Assembly (NCBI GenBank): GCA_963705155.1
Contig: CAVPJC010000024.1
Coordinates: 124,001 to 188,000, forward strand
DNA: 64,000 nucleotides
Source of the DNA: CAVPJC01 sp963705155
Lineage (GTDB): Bacteria > Chloroflexota > Anaerolineae > Anaerolineales > UBA4823
Direction of reading: 5' to 3'
Shown piece by piece: positions 55,500-64,000 of this stretch. Every line of letters begins with the position of its first letter. Positions within the stretch are counted from its first letter, which is position 1. Under the pieces are notes generated by a model. The model saw only the letters and a list, made by a program, of their open reading frames with translations. It searched no databases and was not told where the DNA came from. The translations under genes and the position numbers were made by a program.

Positions 55500-56179
55500 A
55501 TGAGCGCAAGGATATTAGTAATCGAAGATGACGAGGCAATCCTGAAATTTTTAAAGCGCGGGCTTGCGTACGAAGGCTACCAGGTGGATACTGCCGCCGA
55601 TGGGCAGACTGGCCTGACTGTCGCAAGAGATACCCCGCCAGATCTCGTAGTTTTGGATTTAATGCTCCCTGGAATTGATGGCATGGAGGTTTGCCGGCGG
55701 TTGCGCGCCGGCGGCCCGCTGCCCATTTTGATCTTGACTGCTAAAGACACCGTCAATGACCGCATCCAGGGATTGGACATGGGCGCGGATGATTACATGG
55801 TGAAGCCGTTTGACCTGGATGAGCTGCTTGCGCGCATCCGGGCGCTCCTGCGCCGGGCTCAGCCCAGCCGGCCCCAGGTGCTTCGCTTTGGCGATCTCAG
55901 CCTGGATACCGGAACGCGCCAGGCAATCCGCGGCGAGCGCACGATCTCCCTGACGGCTAAAGAATACGAGCTGTTGGAGCTGTTTTTGCGCCATCCCCGC
56001 CAGGTTTAACCCGGGATATGATCTTCGACCGGGTTTGGGGATATGATTTTGGCGGTGAAAGCAATATCATCGAAGTTTATATCCGTTATTTGCGCCAAAA
56101 ACTTGAAGTGGATGATGAAATGCGTTTGATCCACACCGTGCGTGGTATGGGGTATGTACTGCGCGAATCAAACAACTGA
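55500..56179 (+). CDS. OmpR-family response regulator (one frameshift)
   Basis: About 226 aa when corrected. Receiver: EDDEAILKFLKRGL, phospho-acceptor Asp in LVVLDLMLPGIDGMEV, VKPFDLDELLARI. Winged helix: SLTAKEYELLELFLRHPRQV. The frame then stops at 56009 because GTTTAACCC lacks one T: GTTTTAACC restores LTRDMIFDRVWGYDF, SNIIEVYIRYLRQKLE and HTVRGMGYVLRE to the stop at 56179. A homopolymer deletion in the sequence is the simplest reading. Partner of the downstream kinase. Confidence 0.92.
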
Positions 56180-56231
56180 TTTTTTTCGTTCTGTCTTTCT
56201 TAAGCCAGCCTGACGGCTGGCATTCTTGTTC

Positions 56232-57650
56232 ATGTCACTGCGCACCCGTCTCGCAATTTTATACACCTCCATTGTGGGAGGCATCCTGCTGCTTTTTGGG
56301 GTGGCAGTGTATGCTTCGGTTTCATTCAGCCTGATTTCCCAGGTGGACCGGCTTCTCGTCCGGACGATTAACTCCATCTGGCCGAATGTATTTGTGGATG
56401 CCTCCGGCTATCTGGGGGTGAACCGGGTTCCTGGCATGGATCTGGCGCCAGGTTTACTCTTCCAGGTTTGGAACCGTGAACGGGATCTGGTTTACACGAA
56501 TGTCGTCCAAATCAACACGCCTTTTGATGCGGTGGGTATGCAGTCATCAACACAGGCAACTCGTGATGTGAATCTTGAGCTGGGCAATGGCAGCGTACAT
56601 TTAAGGGTACTTTCAGTGCCGCTGGTGATTGGCGATGGCAGGCGTGTCGTCGGTGTGTTGCAGGTGGCGACGAGCCTGCAGGTGGTCGATGTCACCCAGC
56701 AGTCGTTGTTGGTGGTCTTGCTGGTGGGGGCAGTCGCTTCGATGACGGTCGCCTGGTTTGCGGGTTGGATCAGCACGCGGCAGGCGTTGGCCCCGCTGGG
56801 TGATGTGACCCGGGTGGCGCTGCAGATTACGCGCGCAGATGACCTTTCCCGCAGAATCCCGTACTCGGGTCCGTTGGATGATGAAGTCGGCCAGTTGATC
56901 ACGGCTTTCAACCAGACGTTAAGCCGGCTTGAGAATCTGTTTAATACCCAACGTAGATTTCTGGCAGATGTTGGCCACGAGCTTCGGACACCGTTGACCG
57001 TCATTAAGGGCAACGTTGATTTGATGCGCTTGATGAAAAGCATGGATGTTGAGTCAATGGATGGGATTGATTCGGAGGTTGAACGCCTGACCAGACTTGT
57101 GGGTGATTTGCTGCTACTGGCACAGGCGGAATCCGGAAAACTCCCGTTGAATATCCAATTGATCGAGGTGGATACCATCCTGCTGGAAGTGATGCAGCAG
57201 ATGAAAGTGTTGGCGCGCAACCGCCTGGATTTGCGTTTGGGTGATATCGATCAGGTTTTGATCTGTGGGGATAAGGACAGGATCAAACAGGTGTTGGTGA
57301 ATTTAATCAGCAATGCAATCAAATATACCCCGCAGGACGGCCATGTTGTCGTAGGTTTGGGCAAGGTGAATGACCGGGCGCGGTTAACGGTCTCCGATGA
57401 TGGCCCCGGTATTGCTGCAGAAGACATCCCCCATATTTTTGAGCGGTTTTACCGCGGTGAGAAAGCCCGCACGAGAAATAAAGATGGAAAAGGCTACGGC
57501 CTGGGTTTGTCAATCGCGTATTGGATTGTCCGAAATCATGGGGGTCAGATAGAAGTGGATTCGCGGCCTGGCGCAGGAACGACTTTTTGTATCTGGCTGC
57601 CGCTCGCTCAGGAAAGATGTTCAGAAGAGATTATCTCTGGGATGGAATAG
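56232..57650 (+). CDS. Membrane sensor histidine kinase
   Basis: A 472-aa kinase. Membrane segments at about 8-32 and 158-180 flank an extracellular sensing region of about 125 residues. HAMP domain (STRQALAPLGDVTRVALQI), HisKA with DVGHELRTPLTVIKGN, and HATPase with NLISNAIKYTPQDG, VSDDGPGIAAEDIPHIFERF and YGLGLSIAYWIVRNHGG. ATG at 56232 preferred over an upstream TTG. It lies 52 bases after the response regulator. The stimulus is unknown. Confidence 0.92.
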   Translation: MSLRTRLAILYTSIVGGILLLFGVAVYASVSFSLISQVDRLLVRTINSIWPNVFVDASGYLGVNRVPGMDLAPGLLFQVWNRERDLVYTNVVQINTPFDAVGMQSSTQATRDVNLELGNGSVHLRVLSVPLVIGDGRRVVGVLQVATSLQVVDVTQQSLLVVLLVGAVASMTVAWFAGWISTRQALAPLGDVTRVALQITRADDLSRRIPYSGPLDDEVGQLITAFNQTLSRLENLFNTQRRFLADVGHELRTPLTVIKGNVDLMRLMKSMDVESMDGIDSEVERLTRLVGDLLLLAQAESGKLPLNIQLIEVDTILLEVMQQMKVLARNRLDLRLGDIDQVLICGDKDRIKQVLVNLISNAIKYTPQDGHVVVGLGKVNDRARLTVSDDGPGIAAEDIPHIFERFYRGEKARTRNKDGKGYGLGLSIAYWIVRNHGGQIEVDSRPGAGTTFCIWLPLAQERCSEEIISGME

Positions 57651-57651
57651 A

Positions 57652-57680
57652 AAACGGCCTGATTTTTAACCAGGCCGTTT
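57652..57680. terminator. Bidirectional terminator between convergent genes
   Basis: Perfect 10-bp stem AAACGGCCTG/CAGGCCGTTT with a T-rich 9-base loop, two bases after the kinase stop and 17 before the end of the convergent membrane-protein gene. Confidence 0.75.
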
Positions 57681-57696
57681 CTGAATGCAATCGTTC

Positions 57697-58441
57697 CTAA
57701 CGCCTTGTATGGTTGTTGGTCGTTGAATTAGATCGAGCCTGCATGCTCACCGGATGATAGGTTGGCTCAGGCCTTGAAAAGATCGGCTCTGACGATTGGG
57801 CTGGTTTCGGCGCCGGTGAAAAGGATGGCGCCTGGTGGGTGATCGTGCGAGAATTTTGAGGTAATGACCGGTTGCCAAGCGTACGAACATTTGGAACTGA
57901 CTTCTGCTGGTATGGCATGCGGTGATCGGCCTGGCTAAACAGGCGTTCTCCGGCTACAGAAAATGTTCCAATGATGAGCACCCGGATCAGCCAAACCATC
58001 ACGGCTACGAACAAAGGCACCGCTCGCAGCAATGTTTCCCGGGCGATAACAACATTTCCCAAGCGATTCGTGCCTGAGGATCGCGATAGAAACGCCCCAC
58101 CAGGTGAGCATGGCATTCATCGTGGCTGCCAGCAGCCAGGCGCCGAATAAATACCACACTTCGGCGGGTTCATCTGCACCTTCTTCCGGGGTAAAGAGGC
58201 GGGCAATCCCCGCAAAATCGATGCCACAAAATGCGATTGCCAGGATCGTAGCCCACCGCACTCCCATGAAATTCAGATCACCCAGAAGATCGCGCAGGGC
58301 AAAATCCGTTGTGCTGTAATTGAAAATCTCAAATGCAAGCAAAGCCGCGATGATGAGAAATCCAAATGCTAGACCTCGATTTACACGAAATCGACTGAGA
58401 TAACCGGTCAGGTTAGGGTTACGGACAATCGTTGGGTTCAT
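57697..58441 (-). CDS. Integral membrane protein of unknown function (one frameshift)
   Basis: From the ATG at 58441 (AGGAGT upstream) the protein would be about 247 aa if the frame is corrected near 58060. Four membrane segments can be seen (GLAFGFLIIAALLAFEIF, WATILAIAFCGIDFAGIA, WYLFGAWLLAATMNAML, and AVPLFVAVMVWLIRVLIIG in the second frame), followed by a polar Ser/Pro/Gln-rich tail ending TTNNHTRR. Not recognised. It has its own promoter with a GAAC-N4-GTTC dyad, matching that of the adjacent transglycosylase gene, so the two are probably in one regulon. Confidence 0.6.
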
Positions 58442-58517
58442 GGGTACACTCCTTTGCGGTTCATTGAACCAAATCGAAGGATATTTTCGATCAATCCGGT
58501 AAGGTATTTCTGATCTA

Positions 58518-58546
58518 AATATAGAACATAAGTTCTAAATTGTCAA
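58518..58546 (-). promoter_or_regulatory. Promoter with GAAC-N4-GTTC operator, membrane-protein gene
   Basis: Minus strand: consensus TTGACA (58541-58546), 17-base spacer, TATATT (58518-58523). The spacer contains the dyad TAGAAC-TTAT-GTTCTA (58522-58537). A repressor bound there would cover the promoter. Confidence 0.75.
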
Positions 58547-59350
58547 GAGGCAATTTCTATTCGTATTGAAATGCCAAGATGGAGACTGGCGTTCTTGCAT
58601 AAACGCTGCCCGCCAGCCCCGAGCCATTCTTTCAACCGCGCACTGGTGTTCTTCCCCTGGAGCGCATCCTCATAGATGCCCATTGCCCAACGCACATAAC
58701 GGACCGTTTCATTCGCCCATGTCGAGACCGGCCGGCGGGAACCCGCAATCCCAGCGTTATAGCCCGGCAAATGTGAGCCGCAAGTCGCCGTCATGAGAAT
58801 TAAAACTTTTGCTCAAATATTCTATGCCCCGTAATGCATTCGTATGTGGATCGAACCGATTTTCCCCGGTGTCAAAATGAAATGGCATCACCTGGAACAG
58901 ACCACTTGCCCCCGCCGAAGACTCTACGGATGGATCACCGCACAACTCGATCTGCATGACCGTGGCCACCATATTTGGATCCACTCCCCATTGTTTTGAC
59001 CAATCCAATATGGATGATTCCCAATAACGTACCTCGGGGGTAAATATCGGAGAGATGGTGGAAATCCCGGATTTACCAACGGCCAGGCTTGTATTTTGAT
59101 GATCAGTCAATTCAGGCAATGACACTGTTTCCTCATGGCTGGTTTGGCTTCCTGCCAAATTCGGATTTGAGACAGCATCTTGCGAGAACATAATATCTGG
59201 CATGGGGATATTCACTGCCAGTAAGATCATTAAAAACGCAGCCAACACAACCGCCACTGGAACCAGCCGCCTGAATATTTGCGACACCATCAACGGGGAA
59301 GCCGCAGCATTGTTCAATTCCATATCTTCTAACCAGATCTGAACAGCCAT
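58543..59350 (-). CDS. Membrane-anchored lytic transglycosylase (SLT domain, one frameshift)
   Basis: Starts at the ATG at 59350. One membrane segment at about residues 28-50 (LVPVAVVLAAFLMILLAVNI), a polar linker, then an SLT domain: WGVDPNMVATVMQIELCGDP with the likely catalytic Glu, SAGASGLFQVMP, and NALRGIEYLS. The first frame ends LTFAGL at 58757; the other frame supplies GYNAGIAGS, the expected continuation, and runs to 58543. Such enzymes cut peptidoglycan, for remodelling or for passage of conjugation and secretion machinery. The residue after Glu is Leu-Cys rather than Ser, which is unusual. Confidence 0.82.
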
Positions 59351-59386
59351 CCTGCACCTCTTTCCTGGATTCGGTTCGATTGGTTA

Positions 59387-59415
59387 AATATAGAACTCTT
59401 GTTCTATTTTGTCAA
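59387..59415 (-). promoter_or_regulatory. Promoter with GAAC-N4-GTTC operator, transglycosylase gene
   Basis: Minus strand: TTGACA (59410-59415), 17-base spacer, TATATT (59387-59392), with TAGAAC-AAGA-GTTCTA (59391-59406) across the spacer. Same build as the promoter at 58518-58546. An insertion sequence begins 17 bases upstream of the -35 box and leaves the promoter intact. Confidence 0.75.
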
Positions 59416-59431
59416 GGGTTTTGTCTGAGGT

Positions 59432-60932
59432 GTGTGCACGCAAAGGTTGTCAGAAAAGCGGAGCCTCGGGTAGGATAGGAGTTTCCGACAACCACCCCAA
59501 CCGGAGGCTCCAAATGGACTATAACACGGAAGTCATTAACAGTGCAGCGAGACAACTGGCCGAGATGGTCAAAGAGATGGTGATCCGCCAACAAGAGCGG
59601 GGGCAAGGCGCCCTATCCATTGCCCAGATTGAGGGCCATGTGCGGGAGGTAGTACGCCAGATTGGAATGCAGGCGTTGAGCCACTTTTTGAGTGGGATGC
59701 AAACCACACCGGCCCTAGAGATTCCTTGTAGGTGTGGCGGGAGCTTACACTACCAACGCATACGAGAGGCGTCGATCATCAGTGTCTTTGGCAAAACGAG
59801 CTACACGCGGGCTTATTATGCGGGTTGTGCGTGTCAGAAAGGCCAAGCGCCGCTGGACGAGCAGTTTGGGTTAGAGCCGGGGGCGGTGACGGCAGGGTTG
59901 GCCCAGCTCTTAGCCCTGGCAGGGATTGAGTTCTCGTATGATCAGAGCCCCAAATGGTTACAAGCCTATCTGCTGTTTGACGTTTCCGCAAACACGGTCC
60001 GATCAGAAACTGAGCGGATGGGAGCCTTGCAGGAAAAGACAGAAGCAGCCCTCATCCAACGCAGCCAGGATGAAACCTATCTCCAAGAACGCCAGCGCCA
60101 GCCGGGCCAGGTCGCGCCTCGCCTGTACGGTTCGATCGATGCGGCCAAAGTGCGCATCGAACCGCGTCCCAAGCAGGGCCAGGCTCCTGAAGAGCACGAA
60201 GATTGGCGGGATATGAAAGTGCTGTGCTGGTTTGAGACCGAAAACGTGCCCCCTGCTCAGCGTTCGGCTCGTCAGCGCAAGCAGGCCGAGCGCAAACAGG
60301 TTACCTTGCGCGCCAGGAACCTGTGCTATTTCTGTGATATTACCGAAGCGGACGATTTCGGCCAACTTCTGTGGGCAACAGGCTGTAGCCTCAAAGCTGA
60401 CCTGAGCCCAGAATTGATCTTCCTGGGAGATGGGGCGGTTTGGATTTGGAATTTGGTCGCCAAGTATTACCCCAACGCCATCCAGATTGTGGATTGGTAT
60501 CATGCCGAAGAACATCTTGAAATCGTCGCCAACGCTGCTTTTCCCCAGGGTTCGCATCGAACCCACTGGCTGGATGGGGTCACCCAAGCTTTATGGGAAG
60601 GTCAGGTCGAAGATGTCATCGCCGCCTGTGAAGCCCTGGCTGCCTCTTGCGAGCTCGCCCGCAAAGCCGCCCACTATTTCTATATCCATGCCGAGCGGAT
60701 GCGCTATGCTCGCTTCCGAGCGGCTGGCTATATGATCGGCAGTGGCACGGTCGAGAGTGGCTGTAAGCAGATCGTGACCCAACGACTCAAACTGCCAGGG
60801 GCTCAGTGGGAGGTTTCTGGGGCTGTCCAAACGGCGAAAGCTCGGGCTGCTTGGCTAAGCGGGCATTGGCAGTCCTTATGCAACCAGCGTTCTGCTCTAC
60901 CGTTGGCTATCTGACATCTTTTGCGTGCACAC
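59432..60932 (+). mobile_element. Complete ISKra4-like insertion sequence with 9-bp target duplication
   Basis: 1501 bp. Terminal inverted repeats start GTGTGCACGCAAA and continue with partial match (GGTTGTCAGA against AGATGTCAGA). GTCTGAGGT is present on both sides (59423-59431 and 60933-60941), a 9-bp target duplication. One intact transposase gene inside. It looks recent and possibly active. Confidence 0.88.
59514..60914 (+). CDS. ISKra4-family transposase
   Basis: A 466-aa DDE transposase from the ATG at 59514 (GGAGG upstream). N-terminal helical region, a zinc-like CRCGGSLHYQR and CACQKG part, then the catalytic core: GSIDAAKVRIEP, LIFLGDGAVWIWNLV, IVDWYHAEEHL and YMIGSGTVESGCKQIVTQRL. 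These blocks are typical of ISKra4 elements. No frameshift. Confidence 0.88.
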   Translation: MDYNTEVINSAARQLAEMVKEMVIRQQERGQGALSIAQIEGHVREVVRQIGMQALSHFLSGMQTTPALEIPCRCGGSLHYQRIREASIISVFGKTSYTRAYYAGCACQKGQAPLDEQFGLEPGAVTAGLAQLLALAGIEFSYDQSPKWLQAYLLFDVSANTVRSETERMGALQEKTEAALIQRSQDETYLQERQRQPGQVAPRLYGSIDAAKVRIEPRPKQGQAPEEHEDWRDMKVLCWFETENVPPAQRSARQRKQAERKQVTLRARNLCYFCDITEADDFGQLLWATGCSLKADLSPELIFLGDGAVWIWNLVAKYYPNAIQIVDWYHAEEHLEIVANAAFPQGSHRTHWLDGVTQALWEGQVEDVIAACEALAASCELARKAAHYFYIHAERMRYARFRAAGYMIGSGTVESGCKQIVTQRLKLPGAQWEVSGAVQTAKARAAWLSGHWQSLCNQRSALPLAI

Positions 60933-60941
60933 GTCTGAGGT

Positions 60942-62102
60942 TCAGACAAAAGATCGGACATTACCGAAGATCAAGAGGGCAAAGGCGCCGACTGCAGTCT
61001 GAGCAATAACTTCGACTTGTTCGCTGGGCAGACGCAGCTTCTGCTTGAGCAGGACAAACAGACCAGAATAGAGCAGCCATTTGGGGTGCGCCTTGACATC
61101 CACCAGGGGTTTGTTGAGCAAGGCATCTGGAACTTGGTTGACATCAAGCTTGCCATACACGACATCCCGGATGGCTTCACCGAACCAGACCCCGATCACG
61201 TAAGCCAGTAAGCACAGGGCAATCATCTGTTCGAGGAGAGGCTGTTTCTTGTTCATGAGTTTGGTCAGATGCAACAGGTCTTTGCAATCGCGGAAAGTCT
61301 CTTCAATTTTCATCCGTTTCAAGTAAATCTCCAAACCGCGTTTGGGTTCTAAGGTGGTGATGACCCATAAGGGTTTGGAGAGGCTCTTGCGCCAATAACC
61401 AATCAGATTGACCTTAACGGTGCCCAGGTAATAAACATTGGGGCGGATAATCGTCTCGCCAGGCTGGATGAACAGCTTGACCGGCTCTCCATCGGCATCG
61501 ATCAGGCGGGGCTGTTTATGCTGATCGCCCAGGTTCAAGCGGATCACAAACTGGATATACTCAATATACAGAATTTCCATCAGCTCTTCGTAACAGAATT
61601 CCCGATCCAACACCAATGGCCGCTCCCCCAATAATTCTTTGACTTCAGCAAAGCAACGAAAGTGCTCCTGGTTGCGAGAAGTCACTTGTTCACCAATCGT
61701 TCTCGAAGAATAGACTACAAACGAACATGGGAGTGACCGTCCGCGAAATGGGGTCGACAATACCATCAACCAATATCCGGCTGTCTTTCCATCACTCAAT
61801 GTACCCACATATGCCGTATGCGGCGCTTTGTAGCGTTCCATTTCCGTCGGATCACCGATCATGAATTCTGCATCTTCCTGGTAAAAGCGTAGCAGCAACC
61901 GTTTCAAATCCGCTTTCTTCAAAAAACGCTGGATGGCTTTATAGTTACTCTCACTCTTGCCAGCCATCTTCTCCGAAATGTTGCTCAGCCGGGGCGATTG
62001 TGCTTCCAGCACAGCTTTCACGATCCCGGCACCTTGTTGGATCGTCTTCTCGTCATCAAATAGGTAGCGTAAAAATTCATAGAAGTTGATACACTTGTCC
62101 AT
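60942..62102 (-). CDS. IS4-like DDE transposase
   Basis: A 386-aa transposase. PLVLDREFCYEELMEILY carries a catalytic Asp, and the YREK signature is Y..RMKIEETFRDCKDLLHL near residue 270. The N-terminal GKSESNYKAIQRFLKKADL is a helical DNA-binding region. Its TGA stop is formed by the terminal bases of the left inverted repeat. Reading frame intact. Confidence 0.85.
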   Translation of the reverse strand: MDKCINFYEFLRYLFDDEKTIQQGAGIVKAVLEAQSPRLSNISEKMAGKSESNYKAIQRFLKKADLKRLLLRFYQEDAEFMIGDPTEMERYKAPHTAYVGTLSDGKTAGYWLMVLSTPFRGRSLPCSFVVYSSRTIGEQVTSRNQEHFRCFAEVKELLGERPLVLDREFCYEELMEILYIEYIQFVIRLNLGDQHKQPRLIDADGEPVKLFIQPGETIIRPNVYYLGTVKVNLIGYWRKSLSKPLWVITTLEPKRGLEIYLKRMKIEETFRDCKDLLHLTKLMNKKQPLLEQMIALCLLAYVIGVWFGEAIRDVVYGKLDVNQVPDALLNKPLVDVKAHPKWLLYSGLFVLLKQKLRLPSEQVEVIAQTAVGAFALLIFGNVRSFV

Positions 62103-62198
62103 GGAAGCCTCCTATTGAGTATCCCGTTGCTAGCGGTTTTTCTCAAATGTAGAGGCTTCCTTTCTTTTTGCCTAGTCCTTGTCCGATCTTTTGTCCGA
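60942..62198 (-). mobile_element. Complete IS4-like insertion sequence with AGGT flanks
   Basis: 1257 bp. The 19-bp terminal repeats TCAGACAAAAGATCGGACA (left) and TCGGACAAAAGATCGGACA (right, reversed) differ at one base. AGGT lies directly outside both ends (60938-60941 and 62199-62202), a possible 4-bp target duplication, although this is shorter than usual for IS4 elements. The left AGGT is also the end of the neighbouring element's duplication. Confidence 0.8.
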
Positions 62199-62221
62199 AG
62201 GTCAGTTTTGTTTGATCGTTT

Positions 62222-63425
62222 CTGTCCCAAAATTGGTGGGCGAAATTAAGCTAGAAAAGGAGGCGCTATCCGCCCACAGGGGGCATAATCAATCAGTAGA
62301 TCCAAGCTGCTGCGGTCATCAACCCGGCCAACATGGTTGGTTCAGACTTGTAACCTCGCACTGTGCGGCTGCGCATTTTCATGCGTCCAATCACGCGTTC
62401 CGTGCCATTATTGGTCCAGGGGACATCCTGCTGCCAGTCAAATACTCGGTAAGTAGGCCAATGATTACTCAGGCGAATGAGCAACAGGCGCAGTTTTTCC
62501 AGGGGAGTGAGTGGGGCATCGGCTTGGGAAGCGAAACGTTCCGGGACTTGCTTGTACAGCTCGAGCAACCGTCGGCTACCTTCAATGGGTAGATCGCCCA
62601 AAAGCGCCTTGATCTCATCCAACACCCAGAGCCATTCCTGTGCCAGGGTTTGGCGGAGTTCATGCAAGGTCTTGCCTACCCAGCGGCGCACATGGAATTG
62701 GCACACCTGGTGTTCCAGAGACAGCTTCTCGGATACCGTGCGATAGGTTGCCAGATCATCGGTAACGATGACGCTTACTCCTAGCTGTTGAACCAAAGGC
62801 GTCAGCCAGCGGCGTACTGCCTGGGGGTCTTTCTCATCCACATATCCCAAGGCAACTGGCTGTTCACTCCCTAAATCCACGGCCACCAGAACCGGCTGCA
62901 CGTCTCCCCAGCCGCGCACATACGCCCCATCCAGGCCCAGCACGCGCACCGGCTTACTCTTCCCTCGGCGCTGCAACTGTTTGGCCCATTCCTGCTCATC
63001 CCGCCAGGCGGTCATCCGACTGATCCCCACCCCAAACACTGCAAACAACCCGGCTATCCCTCGGTAACTGAGCCCCAACACCCAACTCAAGGCCGCCAAC
63101 CTACGCAATCGCTGGCTTTGCTGGGCTTGATCCACCCCTTCCGGGTATTGCCGAAAGGTATGCTTGCATTGACAACAACGATACCGGTTCACCCGTACTT
63201 GTTTCACTTCATGATCGCACACCTTTTTCCAACCCCCTCCCCAGCGTTGAAATGTTTCCCCCTTACATACTGGGCAGCGGTTCGGTCGCCCCGCTTCGAC
63301 CTTGACTTCTGGCAGTTTTAGCACGACAATCGACATGGCAGGCTCCTGTTAGCTGAGTGTTTTGGCAACCTCATACTACCAGAAGCCTGCTATTTTTTCC
63401 CTTCTTTCAACAAGTTTCGGGACAG
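62222..63425 (-). mobile_element. Insertion sequence, family uncertain
   Basis: About 1204 bp. Imperfect terminal repeats CTGTCCCAAAATTGGTG (left) and CTGTCCCGAAACTTGTTG (right, reversed) bound a single transposase gene. No clear target duplication: flanks read ...GATCGTTT and TGACGTTT... . It begins only 19 bases after the target repeat of the IS4-like element. Confidence 0.65.
62293..63336 (-). CDS. DDE transposase with N-terminal zinc ribbon
   Basis: A 347-aa protein. Residues 21-60 carry CPVCKGE and CCQCKHTF, a zinc ribbon, followed by a helix-turn-helix (LSYRGIAGLFAVFGVGISR). The RNase H-like core has LGLDGAYVRGWG (first Asp), VIVTDDLATYR (second Asp) and NNGTERVIGRMKMRSRT (Glu). Similar to ISL3, IS256 or mutator-like transposases; I cannot decide the family. 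Frame intact. Confidence 0.78.
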   Translation of the reverse strand: MSIVVLKLPEVKVEAGRPNRCPVCKGETFQRWGGGWKKVCDHEVKQVRVNRYRCCQCKHTFRQYPEGVDQAQQSQRLRRLAALSWVLGLSYRGIAGLFAVFGVGISRMTAWRDEQEWAKQLQRRGKSKPVRVLGLDGAYVRGWGDVQPVLVAVDLGSEQPVALGYVDEKDPQAVRRWLTPLVQQLGVSVIVTDDLATYRTVSEKLSLEHQVCQFHVRRWVGKTLHELRQTLAQEWLWVLDEIKALLGDLPIEGSRRLLELYKQVPERFASQADAPLTPLEKLRLLLIRLSNHWPTYRVFDWQQDVPWTNNGTERVIGRMKMRSRTVRGYKSEPTMLAGLMTAAAWIY

Positions 63426-63461
63426 TGACGTTTGATCCCCACAGGGGATTAACATTCTCAT

Positions 63462-64000
63462 TTAGGTGACAACCGCGAGGAGGGCATCAGCAGGGCAAGC
63501 CGAAAAGTGGCGTCTTGCTTGGGCGACATTCGAGCCATGTACACGCAAACATAAACCGATCACCAAGTTGTTCAAGGCCGCCATGATACGTCCAGCATTC
63601 CCCAGGGTCAGGCGAGTAGCATCTTCATGAAAGGTGACATCTCGGCGATGATGCAAGCCATTTTCAATCCCCCAATAGGCTCGAGTAAATGCTGCGGTGA
63701 AGAGCGCTCCGGAGGCCGGCTAGTCAGCCCATAGATCACCTGGCGTGTTCTGCTGCGCAAATGCGGATGCCAACGAATCCGCTCCAGGCGAAAGACTTGC
63801 GCGACATGCGGCCAATCCAAATAATCATTCAACAACGTGCTGACGAAGATGGTGCGGGTTTCCAAGCGCCCATGCCCCTTACTCACCTGGACACAAGTTT
63901 GGAAGTCCTTGTCCAGAGAAGCTCCCTGACGCAGGTTACACATTTCATGCACAAACAGCTTTTGAATGGCCCACTCGGTCCGGGCCTGGTTTCCTTTGAC
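63462..64000 (-). CDS. ISAs1-family transposase, partial and frameshifted
   Basis: The C-terminal part of a transposase cut by the window edge. VKGNQARTEWAIQKLF (at the edge), GHGRLETRTIFVSTLLNDYL and RQVIYGLTSRPPER are ISAs1 hallmarks. After a frame change near 63665, HHRRDVTFHEDATRLTLGNA and IMAALNNLVIGLCLR follow. The element end may lie near 63442, where CAGGGGATTAAC occurs just outside the stop. The copy is probably defective or carries a sequence error. Confidence 0.8.

Noticed and set aside
63434..63453. GATCCCCACAGGGG beside the ISAs1 fragment as a shared end of the IS next to it
   Set aside because: A similar CCCACAGGGGG occurs near 62271, but inside the neighbouring element rather than at its end; it is more likely a chance palindrome or the ISAs1 end.

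Overview
The window looks like a GC-rich chromosomal segment of a Chloroflexota bacterium, most likely class Anaerolineae. This is inferred from gene content, not a database match. Pointers are an alpha-2-macroglobulin with a CTEQ thioester motif, extracellular CAP/LysM and LysM/lamin-tail proteins, an RsgA-RIO kinase pair, a zinc-type bL33, an ECF sigma/FecR module, and a split cytochrome b beside a GltD-like iron-sulfur flavoprotein.

Layout. 1-6.3 kb: surface proteins (alpha-2-macroglobulin, a 14-repeat propeller-like protein). 6.7-17.5 kb: diguanylate cyclase remnant, DUF697 protein, deoxynucleoside kinase, a heavily frameshifted PEP/pyruvate-binding protein, dnaN, plsC, a CDF transporter with three cytoplasmic repeats, and polX. 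17.5-30 kb (minus strand): one long potassium locus, reading a 31-aa ORF, kdpF, kdpA, kdpB, a 124-aa membrane protein, kdpC, a response regulator, a 380-aa unknown protein, a KimA-like APC transporter, kdpD and kdpE. 30-39 kb: a leader with two tandem terminators, then rsgA, a RIO kinase, a transglutaminase-like protein, CAP/LysM protein, NYN-domain protein, LysM/lamin-tail protein, DUF1992 protein, and dnaX-ybaB-recR. 39-45 kb: tRNA-Thr, tRNA-Tyr, tRNA-Thr, tuf, rpmG, tRNA-Trp, secE, nusG, rplK, rplA, an L10 leader, rplJ and rplL. 45-51.3 kb: a respiratory operon (lipoprotein cytochrome c, iron-sulfur flavoprotein, split cytochrome b, Rieske protein, three-haem cytochrome c). 51.3-57.7 kb: FecR-type protein with ECF sigma factor, rpiA-rpe, and a two-component pair. 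57.7-59.4 kb: a membrane protein and a lytic transglycosylase, each behind the same promoter with a GAAC-N4-GTTC dyad in its spacer. 59.4-64 kb: four adjacent insertion sequences, the last cut by the window edge.

How genes work together. The potassium locus couples a high-affinity ATPase (KdpFABC), a second predicted K+ importer and two sensing branches. The 45-51 kb operon should move electrons from a reduced donor through a bc-type complex to c-type cytochromes. The tRNA-tuf-sec-nusG-rpl block is the standard translation cluster.

Data quality. Many genes, including indispensable ones (dnaX, recR, rsgA), are broken by single-base frameshifts, some in homopolymers. Most interruptions are therefore better read as sequence errors than as real pseudogenes. 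Coordinates for such genes span the whole reconstructed gene.
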